Origin: Brooklawnia sp032229645
GTDB taxonomy: Bacteria > Actinomycetota > Actinomycetes > Propionibacteriales > Propionibacteriaceae
DNA: 64,000 bases
Assembly: GCA_963722295.1 (NCBI GenBank)
Contig: CAVRLB010000007.1
Span: forward strand, 1 to 64,000
Reading direction: 5' to 3'
How positions within the stretch are numbered: position 1 is the stretch's first letter; every line of letters starts with the position of its first letter. The position numbers were made by a program, and so were the translations under genes. A model generated the notes under the pieces. That model made no database searches and had not been told where the DNA came from. It worked only from the letters and a program-made list of their open reading frames with translations. Below are positions 26,687-35,409 of this stretch, one piece after another.

Positions 26687-28073
26687 GGGACTGTACGGTC
26701 AACGGTGTAACTCGGATCAAGGAGTTACGAGATGAGTACCCCTGTAGACACGGCCGTGTTGGCCCTGAGTGAGAACCCGGAGAGGCCCGTGAATACCACG
26801 TCCCTTGCCCCCACTGTTGACCGGTCGTTGGTCGCGCAGCTCGTCGCTGACGCCCGTACCAGCGGGTTGTCGATCGACGGCGAGAACGGCCTGCTCGCCG
26901 AACTGACCAAGTTGATCGTGGAGTCCGCGTTGGAAGGTGAGATCACCGATCACCTCGGCTACGGCAAACACGAACGTGGTGGCTCGACCGACGGGAACGC
27001 CCGCAACGGCACCCGCACGAAGACCGTGACCAGCAAGGCCGGGCCGATCAGCATCGACGTGCCCAGGGACCGGGCCGGCACGTTCGAGCCGCAGATCGTG
27101 GCTAAGCGGCAGCGTCGGCTCGGCGTGATCGAGGACATCGTGCTATCGCTGTCGGCCCGGGGCATGACTCACGGTGACATCGCCGCGCACCTGGCGGATG
27201 TGTACGGCACGCAGGTGTCGAAAACGACGATCTCGACGATCACCGACAAGGTCCTCGATGGGATGAGCGCGTGGCAGAGTCGGCCGTTGGACCCGGTGTA
27301 TCCGGTGGTGTTCATCGATGCGATCCACGTGAAAGTCCGCGACGGGCAAGTCGCGAACCGGCCCATCTACGTCGCGCTCGCGGTCACCAGCGAGGGGAAC
27401 CGGGACATCCTCGGGTTGTGGTGCGGTGACGGCGGGGAAGGTGCGAAGTACTGGCTCCAGGTCCTGACCGAGATCAAGAACCGCGGTGTCAAGGACGTGT
27501 TGATGGTGGTGTGTGACGGGTTGTCTGGCCTGCCCGACAGTGTGAACACGGTCTGGAAGGACACCATCGTACAAACGTGCATTGTTCATCTTATGAGGAA
27601 CAGTTTCAAGTACTCCGCGCGGCAGGACTGGGACGCGATCAGCCGGAGCCTGAAGCCGGTGTACCAGGCCTCGACGGTCAAGGAGGCCGAGGACCGGTTC
27701 CTCGACTTCCAAGACGCTTGGGGCGGCAAGTATCCCGCGATCGTGAGGCTGTGGGAGAACGCCTGGCCTGAGTTTGTCCCGTTCCTGCAGTTCGACCGGG
27801 AGATCCGTCGGATCGTATGCACGACCAACGCGATCGAGTCCGTCAACGCGAGGATCCGCAAAGCCGTGAAAGCTCGTGGGCACTTCCCGAACGAGCAAGC
27901 CGCCCTCAAGTGCGTGTACCTCGCCGTGATGGCACTCGACCCCACGGGCCGCGGAAGGGCCCGCTGGACCCAACGCTGGAAGGGCGCGCTCAACGCCTTC
28001 GACATCACCTTCAACGGACGGCTGTCCGCCCACAGCCACTAACCATGAGATCCACCGTTGATTTGACAGTCCC
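26687..28073 (+). mobile_element. IS256-family insertion sequence
   Basis: A 1387-bp element carrying one transposase. The ends are imperfect inverted repeats (26687-26707 and 28053-28073) sharing GGGACTGT, four mismatched bases, then TCAACGGTG, so 17 of 21 positions match. I find no convincing 8-bp target duplication, consistent with a deletion or rearrangement next to the insertion. Confidence 0.9.
26732..28042 (+). CDS. IS256-family transposase
   Basis: A 436-residue DDE transposase. The catalytic triad contexts are visible: VVFIDAIHVKVRDG (first Asp), LMVVCDGLSGLPD (second Asp) and TTNAIESVNARIRKA (Glu), together with ALEGEITDHLGYGKHER near the N-terminus and a zinc-free HTH region (MTHGDIAAHLADVYG). 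AAGGAG lies seven bases before ATG 26732. The frame is complete, so the IS may be active. Confidence 0.95.
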   Translation: MSTPVDTAVLALSENPERPVNTTSLAPTVDRSLVAQLVADARTSGLSIDGENGLLAELTKLIVESALEGEITDHLGYGKHERGGSTDGNARNGTRTKTVTSKAGPISIDVPRDRAGTFEPQIVAKRQRRLGVIEDIVLSLSARGMTHGDIAAHLADVYGTQVSKTTISTITDKVLDGMSAWQSRPLDPVYPVVFIDAIHVKVRDGQVANRPIYVALAVTSEGNRDILGLWCGDGGEGAKYWLQVLTEIKNRGVKDVLMVVCDGLSGLPDSVNTVWKDTIVQTCIVHLMRNSFKYSARQDWDAISRSLKPVYQASTVKEAEDRFLDFQDAWGGKYPAIVRLWENAWPEFVPFLQFDREIRRIVCTTNAIESVNARIRKAVKARGHFPNEQAALKCVYLAVMALDPTGRGRARWTQRWKGALNAFDITFNGRLSAHSH

Positions 28074-30284
28074 CTACCGCCCGCGATCGGTGCGTACATG
28101 TTGCCGGCCAGCAATGGATGCTTTGGCTCGGCGCGGGCGTCTGCGTGGTTTGAAGCGTTTGAGGACGGCTCTCCAGGGTGGTGTGGCTTGGGCGGTGTCG
28201 GCGAGTTTGCGGGCTTCGGCGGCTTCGGTGTTACCGCACGTTTCGAACATGCGGCCTCGGGTTTCGCGTTGTTCGGCGGTGTCCCAGTCGCGATCGACGC
28301 TGACCTGATACTCGTCAGCTCTGGTGTCGCTGTCCGCTGCGAGGTTCTCGAGCCGATCAGTCTCGCTTGGGCCGACGGCTATCGACGCGCTACGAGCTTC
28401 AGCCCGGATACCGTCGGCAGTTCCGCGCTGAGCTGCCGCGTCGCTGTTGTCGTGGTGTGCGTGGGTGTCGTGACGGTTACGTTCTCGGTATTCGGTGTCG
28501 GCGTGGAGGAGGGCGTCAGCGGCCCGCATCCTCGACAGCTGTGCCTGATTCAGCAGGCCCGGATCGTGCTGGTGGATCAGCTCATCGGTTTCCAGGTCAC
28601 GGCCGACAAACTCGCCCAGTCTGGACCGCAACTCCTGTTCTGCTGCGCCGGTCGTCTTCGACGGGCCGTCATATCGTGGCCGGTCGGTGCGGTGGCGGGT
28701 CGCAGCCGCGTCGAGCTCGTCGAGAAGCGTCTGGACGTGTTGTCGATCCGTGTCTGCGGCTGGTGGTGGGTAGAGGGCGCGGGCTTCAGCGTGCCGCATC
28801 GCGGTGAGCGTCTCGGTATCCACCGGCTCGGCTGTCGTCGACTCTCGCTCTGGCGGGCCGGCGAGTGTCAGGTTGGCGCGTGCTGTGGGGTCAACGAGTT
28901 CGGGGAAGTGCCTGTCGATCGCCTGGTCCACGGCTCGGGTTTGGCCGATCATGTCGCGGATCTCCTTGGTCAGCTGCTCACGGGCCGGCCCGGGTTCAAG
29001 ATAGGCCACGGTGGTGGCGCGGCGGTCGATGATACCGATCGCGTCTGGCTCGGTGAGCCGGATCGGCGTTTCCTCGCCATGACCGGCCACCTGGAGGATC
29101 GGCTGTTCTGGGTAGTGGGGTTTACCGTCTAAGACTTGCACTCGGGCGATCTGACGGTCGTTCAGTAGGCCGGGGAACGCGTCATGGACGTGCTGGTCGA
29201 TGTCGGGGTCCTGACCGATCCAGCCGCGGAACTCGGTGGTGCGCTGGGTCGTGAACATAACACGTTCGGTTTGCGCCACCACACCGTGGACGTGTTGTTG
29301 TTGGTCGAAGTAACCGCCGGGAGCGAGCATCGCGGCACTGTCGTCGATCCGGTCAAGAACCTGCTGTTTCGTGAAGCTACGCTCACACAGCCGATCGCGA
29401 GTGTGATGTATCGCCGTCAGCAACGGTTCAACCGGATACAGCTGACGCGCAAGCTGCTGACGACGGCCATGATCGGTCAGCAACTGCGGGAAGTGGTCGA
29501 AGATCGCGCGGTCGATCTGCGGGTCACCACCGGCCAGCTCACGCACCGCCTCAAGATCCGGTTCCCCCTCGCTGGCCGTGGCTGTTGTGTGGATGAGGTC
29601 GAGTGCTTGGGTGAGACGCTGTTCGCTGTCTGCGTGGATCTGGGCTTGCAGGGGTGTCATGAGCTCGGGATGGCGTGCGGCGATCGCACGGTCGATCTCG
29701 CGGTCCCGCCCTATCCATTCTCTGATCGATACCAGGGCACGATCATCGGCCAGGTCTGGTTGGCCGATGAGGTCGAGGGCGGTCTGGTGGGTGATCGCGA
29801 GGTCTTGGCCGTCGAGGGTGATCGTGTAGGCGTTCGGGTCGGTCGCGAGCTGGTCGTTGCGCACCGTGGCAAGCTGCGCCTCGCTCATCACCTGGGGGTA
29901 TCGTTCAGCGATCGCCGCATCCACCTCGGTGTCGTGGCCGATCCACGACCCGATATCGGCTTGGCTGCCCCGGATCGTGCGGCCAGCAAACGAGTGGCGG
30001 TCTTCCTCAGTCCAGCAGACCCGATCCAGGGCTTCTTGCTTGGTGATCTGCAAACGTGGTGTGTCCGGGTCCGCACTCTGAATCGTGAACTGTGGTCCGC
30101 GCACCCCATCAACCGCGCGTTCAGCAGCGAGTCGACTGTTGACGCGGTCCAGCTCGGCCTGGCGTTGTCTGGCCCGGTGTTCGCGTTGGATGGCGATTTG
30201 TTGGGCGTTGCGTGTCAGCAGCGCGGCAAGGGTTTGGGCCGCGGATCGTAGAGCATCGTCCACGCCATCGTTGTCAGACATCAT
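28074..30284 (-). CDS. Large protein with six WIGxDxxID modules
   Basis: A 736-residue, charged, soluble protein next to the relaxase. It is built from six spaced copies of a roughly 30-residue module, at about residues 111-139, 187-216, 247-274, 352-381, 442-470 and 556-587. The consensus is helix-WIGxDxEID-x-AI-x4-PxLL-x3-Q, as in IREWIGRDREIDRAIAARHP. The N-terminus has a basic coiled segment (IQREHRARQRQAELDRVN) and the C-terminus is very basic (LKRFKPRRRPRRAK). The TAG stop is completed at the right end of the IS, so the natural C-terminus may be lost. It is probably a DNA-transfer or relaxosome accessory protein. Confidence 0.6.
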   Translation of the reverse strand: MMSDNDGVDDALRSAAQTLAALLTRNAQQIAIQREHRARQRQAELDRVNSRLAAERAVDGVRGPQFTIQSADPDTPRLQITKQEALDRVCWTEEDRHSFAGRTIRGSQADIGSWIGHDTEVDAAIAERYPQVMSEAQLATVRNDQLATDPNAYTITLDGQDLAITHQTALDLIGQPDLADDRALVSIREWIGRDREIDRAIAARHPELMTPLQAQIHADSEQRLTQALDLIHTTATASEGEPDLEAVRELAGGDPQIDRAIFDHFPQLLTDHGRRQQLARQLYPVEPLLTAIHHTRDRLCERSFTKQQVLDRIDDSAAMLAPGGYFDQQQHVHGVVAQTERVMFTTQRTTEFRGWIGQDPDIDQHVHDAFPGLLNDRQIARVQVLDGKPHYPEQPILQVAGHGEETPIRLTEPDAIGIIDRRATTVAYLEPGPAREQLTKEIRDMIGQTRAVDQAIDRHFPELVDPTARANLTLAGPPERESTTAEPVDTETLTAMRHAEARALYPPPAADTDRQHVQTLLDELDAAATRHRTDRPRYDGPSKTTGAAEQELRSRLGEFVGRDLETDELIHQHDPGLLNQAQLSRMRAADALLHADTEYRERNRHDTHAHHDNSDAAAQRGTADGIRAEARSASIAVGPSETDRLENLAADSDTRADEYQVSVDRDWDTAEQRETRGRMFETCGNTEAAEARKLADTAQATPPWRAVLKRFKPRRRPRRAKASIAGRQHVRTDRGR

Positions 30285-30309
30285 CGGTTTCCTCTCCGGG
30301 GATCAGGGG

Positions 30310-32025
30310 TCAGCGTGCTTGTTCGGATTCTGGCTGCCGCACCACCGGCGGCACCCAAGGCCGCGCTGCCGGCTGCCTGGCCGGGAGCTTCGGCGGGATC
30401 ACCGACCCGGCCGGCGGCCGCGCCGCCAACACACCGGCCGGCAACTCGACCGGCTCCGCCGCCTGGTCGGGTCCACGGTCGGGCTTCGCGAGCGGATCAA
30501 GCCGGACGGCCAGCGGGGACAAGTGATCGGTCAGCACACGATGGATGTGTTCAGCGCGTCGCACATCACCGATCGCCTCATGCATCCGCGCGATCGAGGC
30601 GCCGAGCGCGATCAGCTGACGCACCAGCATCGCCTGCACGATCCGATCCCGCGCCTTACCCGTCTTCCCGATCAACGCGAACACCAACGCACAGTTACCC
30701 AACGTCAACGTGCCACCCGGATCCGCACGCACCGCCAACCGCTGATACGACGCAGCATTAGCGATGGCGTCCGCGGCGCGCGCTAATGGTCCCGGGATTG
30801 GTTCGGTGGCCTGCGACCAGGACGCCAACGCGCCAGCCACCTGATGCGCGGTGCGCGCCCACAACACGGGCGTCGCGTCCCGGGCGATCCGCAGCCGCTG
30901 CGCCATCAACTCAATGTCTTGGCCGACCTGCTCCCGCACCACCGGCGTCGTGGGCTGCCCGGTGGTTTCACGGCCGGGATTGGCGACGCGGACCCCGCGC
31001 CACGCGGCCCGCCACTCAGCTGCCGCCGCGGTCGCGGTCTGTGGGGTATCGGGCCATTCCTCCCGTAACCGTGGCAGGCTCAGATCCCTCCCCAGGGTGC
31101 CGCCACCGAACCAGATCGGACGCTCACCGTATCGGGGCCGCAACGCAACCCGATAGCCCTCAATCACGTCCTGAGTACCGCGAGCGAACCGTGGCCGCAC
31201 CAACATCCCTTGGCCACGAAGCCGACGCACGAACTCAGCCTCATCCACCGACGCCACCGCGCACCCGCGCACCCGCCGCGCCAGACTGAACCGGACCGCC
31301 TCACCCGGACGCTGATCCGCCACCAACCGGGCCCGCCGCTCCGGCGTCAACTCATCCCAACCCTGCACGTTCTTGCCGGCCCGATGCTGGTGTTCGTGGA
31401 GGGCTTGGGCGCGGCGACGGGCCTCCGCCTCAATCTCCCCAGGCTCATACCCGCGAGTCGAACGCCCACCCACACCCACCCTCCGTAGCCCGTACTCAAC
31501 CTCCACATCACGACAAATCGTTTGCGCACGTTTGTAGTCGCCAACAGGTTTCCCTGCGGCATTACGCGGCCACAAATTCGCCACCGACCCGTCCTCGAAC
31601 ACCAGATTCACCGCCAGGTGAATGTGATCGTTGCCGTTCTTCGACAACCCGTGACGCACCGCCACCCACCGCAGTGACGGTTCGTCGGGATCATCACTGA
31701 CGAACCCCATACGGGTCATGAACTTCTGTGCGATCTGGCCCCACTGCTCGTCCGACAACTGGCCCTCGGCGGCTTCGATCGACAACGGGCAATGCCACAC
31801 ATGCCCGTCCTTCACCTTCACGTTGTGGGCGAGCGTGGGCGCCTGCAGGTCCCGGCCGATCGCCCTGCCATCGCGGGCCGTCAACTTCTGCTCGGCGAAC
31901 CACGACATTTGCCACGAGCTACCCGCCACTATATGAGGATTCGTGTGCTCATTCGCCTCCCCCGGCCCGCACAAATACGCCATCAACCGGGGCAGGTCCT
32001 GGCCGCGCCGAACCTTCGGGATCAT
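30310..32025 (-). CDS. Relaxase (HUH mobilisation nuclease)
   Basis: A 571-residue relaxase that should nick the ICE at oriT and lead the strand into the recipient. The N-terminal domain contains a conserved opening (MIPKVRRGQDLPRLMAYL), HVWHCPLSI and the metal-binding HUH motif NGNDHIHLAVN (His134, His136) after RWVAVRHGLSKNG. The C-terminal half is helical with a Pro-rich tail. GAGGAG overlaps the MobC stop, so the genes are coupled. The catalytic Tyr cannot be assigned with certainty. The type resembles actinobacterial MobA/MobL relaxases. Confidence 0.88.
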   Translation of the reverse strand: MIPKVRRGQDLPRLMAYLCGPGEANEHTNPHIVAGSSWQMSWFAEQKLTARDGRAIGRDLQAPTLAHNVKVKDGHVWHCPLSIEAAEGQLSDEQWGQIAQKFMTRMGFVSDDPDEPSLRWVAVRHGLSKNGNDHIHLAVNLVFEDGSVANLWPRNAAGKPVGDYKRAQTICRDVEVEYGLRRVGVGGRSTRGYEPGEIEAEARRRAQALHEHQHRAGKNVQGWDELTPERRARLVADQRPGEAVRFSLARRVRGCAVASVDEAEFVRRLRGQGMLVRPRFARGTQDVIEGYRVALRPRYGERPIWFGGGTLGRDLSLPRLREEWPDTPQTATAAAAEWRAAWRGVRVANPGRETTGQPTTPVVREQVGQDIELMAQRLRIARDATPVLWARTAHQVAGALASWSQATEPIPGPLARAADAIANAASYQRLAVRADPGGTLTLGNCALVFALIGKTGKARDRIVQAMLVRQLIALGASIARMHEAIGDVRRAEHIHRVLTDHLSPLAVRLDPLAKPDRGPDQAAEPVELPAGVLAARPPAGSVIPPKLPARQPAARPWVPPVVRQPESEQAR

Positions 32026-32029
32026 CTCC

Positions 32030-32428
32030 TCACCCCAACGACAACTCGTCGATCGTCTGGTTCACCCGACCGATCGCGTTGAACGCCGCCCGATACACGT
32101 GCGGGGTTTGCGGCGGCACATCGCCCGTTGAATTCACTGCTTTGGCGACCTGGTTCACGTTGTTGGCGATATTCGCCAACAAGCGGTGAATCGTGAACAA
32201 CTCGGTCAACAACTCCCGCTGCTGCTCCACCGTGATCTGCGCCGTGTCACGGCTCAGCGCCGAACTCACCAACAGCCGCGGAATCGTCACCCGCTGCTGC
32301 TTCGCCAACACCAGCAGTCTCGCTTCCTCATCGGCAGTCACCTTCACCTCGTGGCGGAACTGCCGTCCGCCCGGCTCGTTTGGCGCCCGCCGGCGCCACA
32401 CCCGGCGTGTCCCATCCGATTCACCCAT
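32030..32428 (-). CDS. MobC-like relaxosome protein
   Basis: A 132-residue basic DNA-binding protein. The middle contains FRHEVKVTADEEARLLVLAK followed by VTIPRLLVSSAL, a ribbon-helix-helix pattern, then a long helix with LFTIHRLLANIANNVNQVAK, the MobC hallmark. ATG 32428 has GGAGGA five bases upstream. It would bind oriT and load the relaxase encoded four bases downstream. Confidence 0.85.
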   Translation of the reverse strand: MGESDGTRRVWRRRAPNEPGGRQFRHEVKVTADEEARLLVLAKQQRVTIPRLLVSSALSRDTAQITVEQQRELLTELFTIHRLLANIANNVNQVAKAVNSTGDVPPQTPHVYRAAFNAIGRVNQTIDELSLG

Positions 32429-32469
32429 GACTGTCCTCCGTTCTGTTTGAAAGGCCCAGCGCAGCGCCC

Positions 32470-32600
32470 CGACCCGGCCACCCGGCCGGTAAGGGCTCGC
32501 ACAAGTGATGTGCGCGGAGCGTTGCACGCTCCCCCGACTTAGCCGTGCTAAGTCATAACTTGCTCTCCCAGAAACAGTCCGATTAGGAAAGTGCGCACCG
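32470..32600. other. Candidate origin of transfer (oriT)
   Basis: Upstream of mobC lies a perfect 8-bp inverted repeat with a three-base loop, GACTTAGC CGT GCTAAGTC (32536-32554), followed by CATAACTTGCTC, in an otherwise non-coding stretch. A nic-proximal hairpin beside the relaxosome operon is the classic oriT layout. The nick site itself cannot be located from sequence alone. Confidence 0.55.
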
Positions 32601-32989
32601 CGCGAGGTCACCACCCCAGAAGCAGCAAAGGCCGGGGCACCCCCGGTCACCATCGTGCGGGGAGCCTCTAGCACCGAATGGGCGAGGGTCGGCGCCCTTC
32701 AGGCACCGACCCCGACAAGAATCGCCGACTCCAGCCGAGCGCCGGGTCAGCTGAGCGCGAAGACGAGGCATACCGCCCTGAACTGGATCCGGTAAGCACC
32801 GCTACGATAACCAGCCGGGCCCGCGTGAGCCGGATCGCTGTCAATCTCCGATCGGCAACTGCGGCAGCGCGTCCACGATCGTCATCGTGTCGGCCGACAC
32901 CCACGGCGGGTCACTCGTTTGATCAGGTCCAGGATGTAGCGGGGCTCATCATGTTCGCGGCACCAATCATTCGGATCATTCCAGCAGAC

Positions 32990-33340
32990 CTGACGCTGGG
33001 GCAAGGACGGCTTCGCTATCTGGGCACTCTTCCACGAGATCGGCCACGTCCTCAACGATCCTCACGGGGAGATACACGTCGAGTACAGCTCCCAGAAGAA
33101 GCGCAACACCGCAGCGAAGAAGGGAGCCAACGCAATCGCGACGCAGGACATGCTGTTCGGCGGCACAGCCGGCATCTCGCAGTTCCTCAGGCTGTCGTAC
33201 GGCCGGGAGATCGCGAGCAAGGCCCGCGAAATCGGCATCGCCCCGGCCTCGCGGTTCACCAGATGCACCGGCGCAGGTGGCTCACCTCCGACCAGGGCAA
33301 CACGCTCTGCGTGGATCTGACCGGCACCTTCACGGAGTAG
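32990..33340 (+). pseudogene. Frameshifted ImmA/IrrE-type metallopeptidase remnant
   Basis: Around 33015-33240 one frame reads WALFHEIGHVLNDP (zinc-binding HEIGH), then a segment ending REIASKAREIGIAP. The family-typical continuation (GLAVHQMHRRRWL) is in a different frame up to the TAG at 33340. No start or upstream HTH partner is recognisable. These peptidases usually pair with HTH repressors or HigA-type antitoxins, so this is the relic of such a module. The interval 32600-32990 shows no other gene. Confidence 0.7.
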
Positions 33341-33403
33341 AGAACCGGCTCACGCCGGAGAGCGCGCCCATACAGCTTGGCGAGAACGTGCGGCTGGGCC
33401 TGT

Positions 33404-34216
33404 TCAGTTGCGGTTGAGTCCGTGCTTCCGCGTGTCGAGGGCGTTCTTGAAGTGGCTCTCGGCCTCGTCGATCACGCGCGTCGGCGTCGCCGGGTCGAAC
33501 ACCCTCAAGATCGAGTAGCGAAAGCCGATCGGATCGACGCTGCGCAGCTCGGCGTTGCCGCCGTGGCCATTAGCCGCGTAGGCGCTCCAGCGCTGGCGGA
33601 TGCTCTCCGCGCCGTCGGCCTTGCCAACGTACTGGCGGCCGTCGCGGGTATCAGTGATGAGGTAGATGCCGACCACGGACGAGAGCGCCGTCCGCCAGGC
33701 CGCATAGCGGTGCTCACGCATGACGGCCTGCAGCTGCGCGCGGTCGAGGATGAGCCGGTCGAAGCCGGGGAACGGCACCGGCTGCGCGTCGGCGATCTCC
33801 ATGACCGGATAGCCGGCCACCGTCGGGCCATTGAGCCGCCAAGCGCGCGGCGACCTCCAGCCGATCACGAGCCGGTCCCTGAGGTCCGCGAGGTGGTCGG
33901 AAGCGACAAGGTCGAAGATGCGCAGCCCACTGTCGTTCGAGACCTCACCGCGGTTCTCCAGCACGGACCAGAGCCGGGCCCTGTCGCCGCCCTCGCGGAT
34001 GAACACGACCCAAAACCTAGGCGGGTCGACCGGGAAGAGCCTCGGATTTGCCGACTGCTCGCTCGTGTACGCGAGGATCTCGTCGTCCGACGAATCCGCA
34101 TGGATGCCCGGCAGACCGGAATCCTCGTGCTCCCGCACGAAGACGTGGCGAATCGCCTGGGCGTCGCCGGGATCGATCCCGGCGCTGAGCAGGATGGGAC
34201 CCAGAGTCAGTGTCAC
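33404..34216 (-). CDS. GIY-YIG nuclease-domain protein
   Basis: A 270-residue protein whose C-terminal third is a GIY-YIG endonuclease domain: VVGIYLITDTRDGRQYVGKADG (about residues 182-203), with QRWSAYAANGHGGNAEL and a C-terminal EAESHFKNALDTR carrying the candidate metal-binding Glu. The N-terminal 170 residues include RFWVVFIREGGDRARLW and are not recognised. GIY-YIG proteins of this kind occur in phage defence and restriction loci. The start overlaps the stop of an upstream fragment (ATGA), so it was the second gene of an operon now damaged. Confidence 0.8.
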   Translation of the reverse strand: MTLTLGPILLSAGIDPGDAQAIRHVFVREHEDSGLPGIHADSSDDEILAYTSEQSANPRLFPVDPPRFWVVFIREGGDRARLWSVLENRGEVSNDSGLRIFDLVASDHLADLRDRLVIGWRSPRAWRLNGPTVAGYPVMEIADAQPVPFPGFDRLILDRAQLQAVMREHRYAAWRTALSSVVGIYLITDTRDGRQYVGKADGAESIRQRWSAYAANGHGGNAELRSVDPIGFRYSILRVFDPATPTRVIDEAESHFKNALDTRKHGLNRN

Positions 34217-34544
34217 CGTTCGGTCAACTCCTCAATGACATCGAGGAATCTCGCGACGCTCGCCTGCAGCTCGGTCTCGGAACCGTACTGGTAGCTCACG
34301 AGGCGAGCCCAGAGGAACGCCGTGGACACGTCCCTGAACCGGACCTCCGCCAGCCAGAAGTACTGCTGCTCGAACGAAAGCAGCATCGGATGGGGATCGA
34401 GGAACTCCAACACGGTCCGGAGCGTCACGTAACCTGCGAAAAACTCCGTGCGTTGCGTACCGCCTTCGGGGATGCGCTCGTGCACGATCGCGAGGGACTC
34501 GAAGGACGCCTCGGTGGTGTCGATGCCGCCGCAATCTCCACCGC
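34213..34544 (-). pseudogene. C-terminal fragment of the GIY-YIG partner gene
   Basis: An open frame of about 110 codons reading TTEASFESLAIVHERIP, TEFFAGYVTLRTVLEFLDPHP and STAFLWARLVSYQYGSETE, ending LDVIEELTER just inside the GIY-YIG start. It reads like the C-terminal part of a real protein, but the upstream part is missing. At about 34540 the sequence joins a different gene in another frame. An internal start could still yield a 90-residue product. Confidence 0.6.
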
Positions 34545-34966
34545 TGCACCGAGGTTTGCTGATCGCTCAGCACATCTTCGGCATGCTTCGACCACTTATC
34601 GGTCGTCGAAATAATGATCCGATTACTGAACATCGCCCCATCCCACGGCTTTCCTGAGGCGGTGAAGAACGAGTCAACATCGGACTTCTGCAAATAATGC
34701 TTCGGGTCATAAAACCTGCAGTGAATCGCCGTCCACTCACCCGTGTCCCGATTCCGGGCCACCAGATCAATCCCCGTGTCATGAGAGTTCTGCCGATGCG
34801 GCCACGACAACCAGCCCTGCACCTCGTCATACGTCACCCGCAAAGTCGGGTCGGTGTGAAAGTACTCGACCATCAACCGCTCAAACTTCGCGCCCTGCTC
34901 CGACATCGACGGCGCCTCACGCAACTCATCGATCACATCATGAACCGTCGTCTTCGTCGCCACCAT
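34541..34966 (-). pseudogene. N-terminal fragment of a type ISP-like restriction protein
   Basis: Starting at ATG 34966 (MVATKTTVHDVIDEL, with GAAGGAG upstream), about 140 residues match the N-terminal Mrr-like nuclease domain of single-chain restriction-helicase proteins: QGAKFERLMVEYFHTDP, SHDTGIDLVARNRDTGEW (catalytic Asp region), TAIHCRFYDPKHYLQKSDVD. The match ends at SVQR and the frame then runs out of phase over the fragment below it. Helicase and methylase parts, normally over 1000 residues, are gone, so this is a deletion remnant. Confidence 0.7.
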
Positions 34967-35112
34967 CAGCTCCTTCACACCAGCAGACCCGTTCAGGCTA
35001 ACCACTTCAGCCCGGCGCGTCTGGGTAACCACGCACCTTCGCTCCCGAACAGGACGTGGCGTGTGTGGCGTGCGAGCCGCTAGCCACATTCACGGTGACG
35101 AAAGGACGGCCC

Positions 35113-35409
35113 ATGACGATCACCAGCAAAGCCCGACACCTCCTCGACCAGCGCTTGGAGGCGCTCCGTTCACTCACCGACACCCTGGACGAGATCACGA
35201 AAACCCGCGCCGATCTCGACACCCGCGAACACCAGGCGTGGCTCGCAGCCACCCGCGCCGGCTGGACAACCAAAGACCTCACCAGCCTCGGGCTCACCGC
35301 CCCGAAGCACCCGCGCCCGCCACGCAAACGCTGCACGAACCCCAACAAGCCGGTCGCCGAGCGTGCCTCCGTTTCAGACCAGGACGATGGCGATGAGTAC
35401 GCCGCGTGA
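35113..35409 (+). CDS. Hypothetical small protein upstream of primase-like gene
   Basis: A 98-residue basic soluble protein. A helical N-terminal half (ARHLLDQRLEALRSLTDTLDEITKTRADLDTREHQAWLAA) leads to GWTTKDLTSLGL, a short HTH-like segment as seen in small actinobacterial DNA-binding proteins, then a Pro/Arg-rich tail. AAAGGACGG precedes ATG 35113. It overlaps the next gene by 17 bases. Possibly a regulator or primase partner. Confidence 0.6.
   Translation: MTITSKARHLLDQRLEALRSLTDTLDEITKTRADLDTREHQAWLAATRAGWTTKDLTSLGLTAPKHPRPPRKRCTNPNKPVAERASVSDQDDGDEYAA

Noticed and set aside
32678..33340. 220-codon plus-strand frame as an intact gene
   Set aside because: Only its last 40 codons match the ImmA/IrrE family, and the HEIGH part lies in another frame, so the locus was called a pseudogene.
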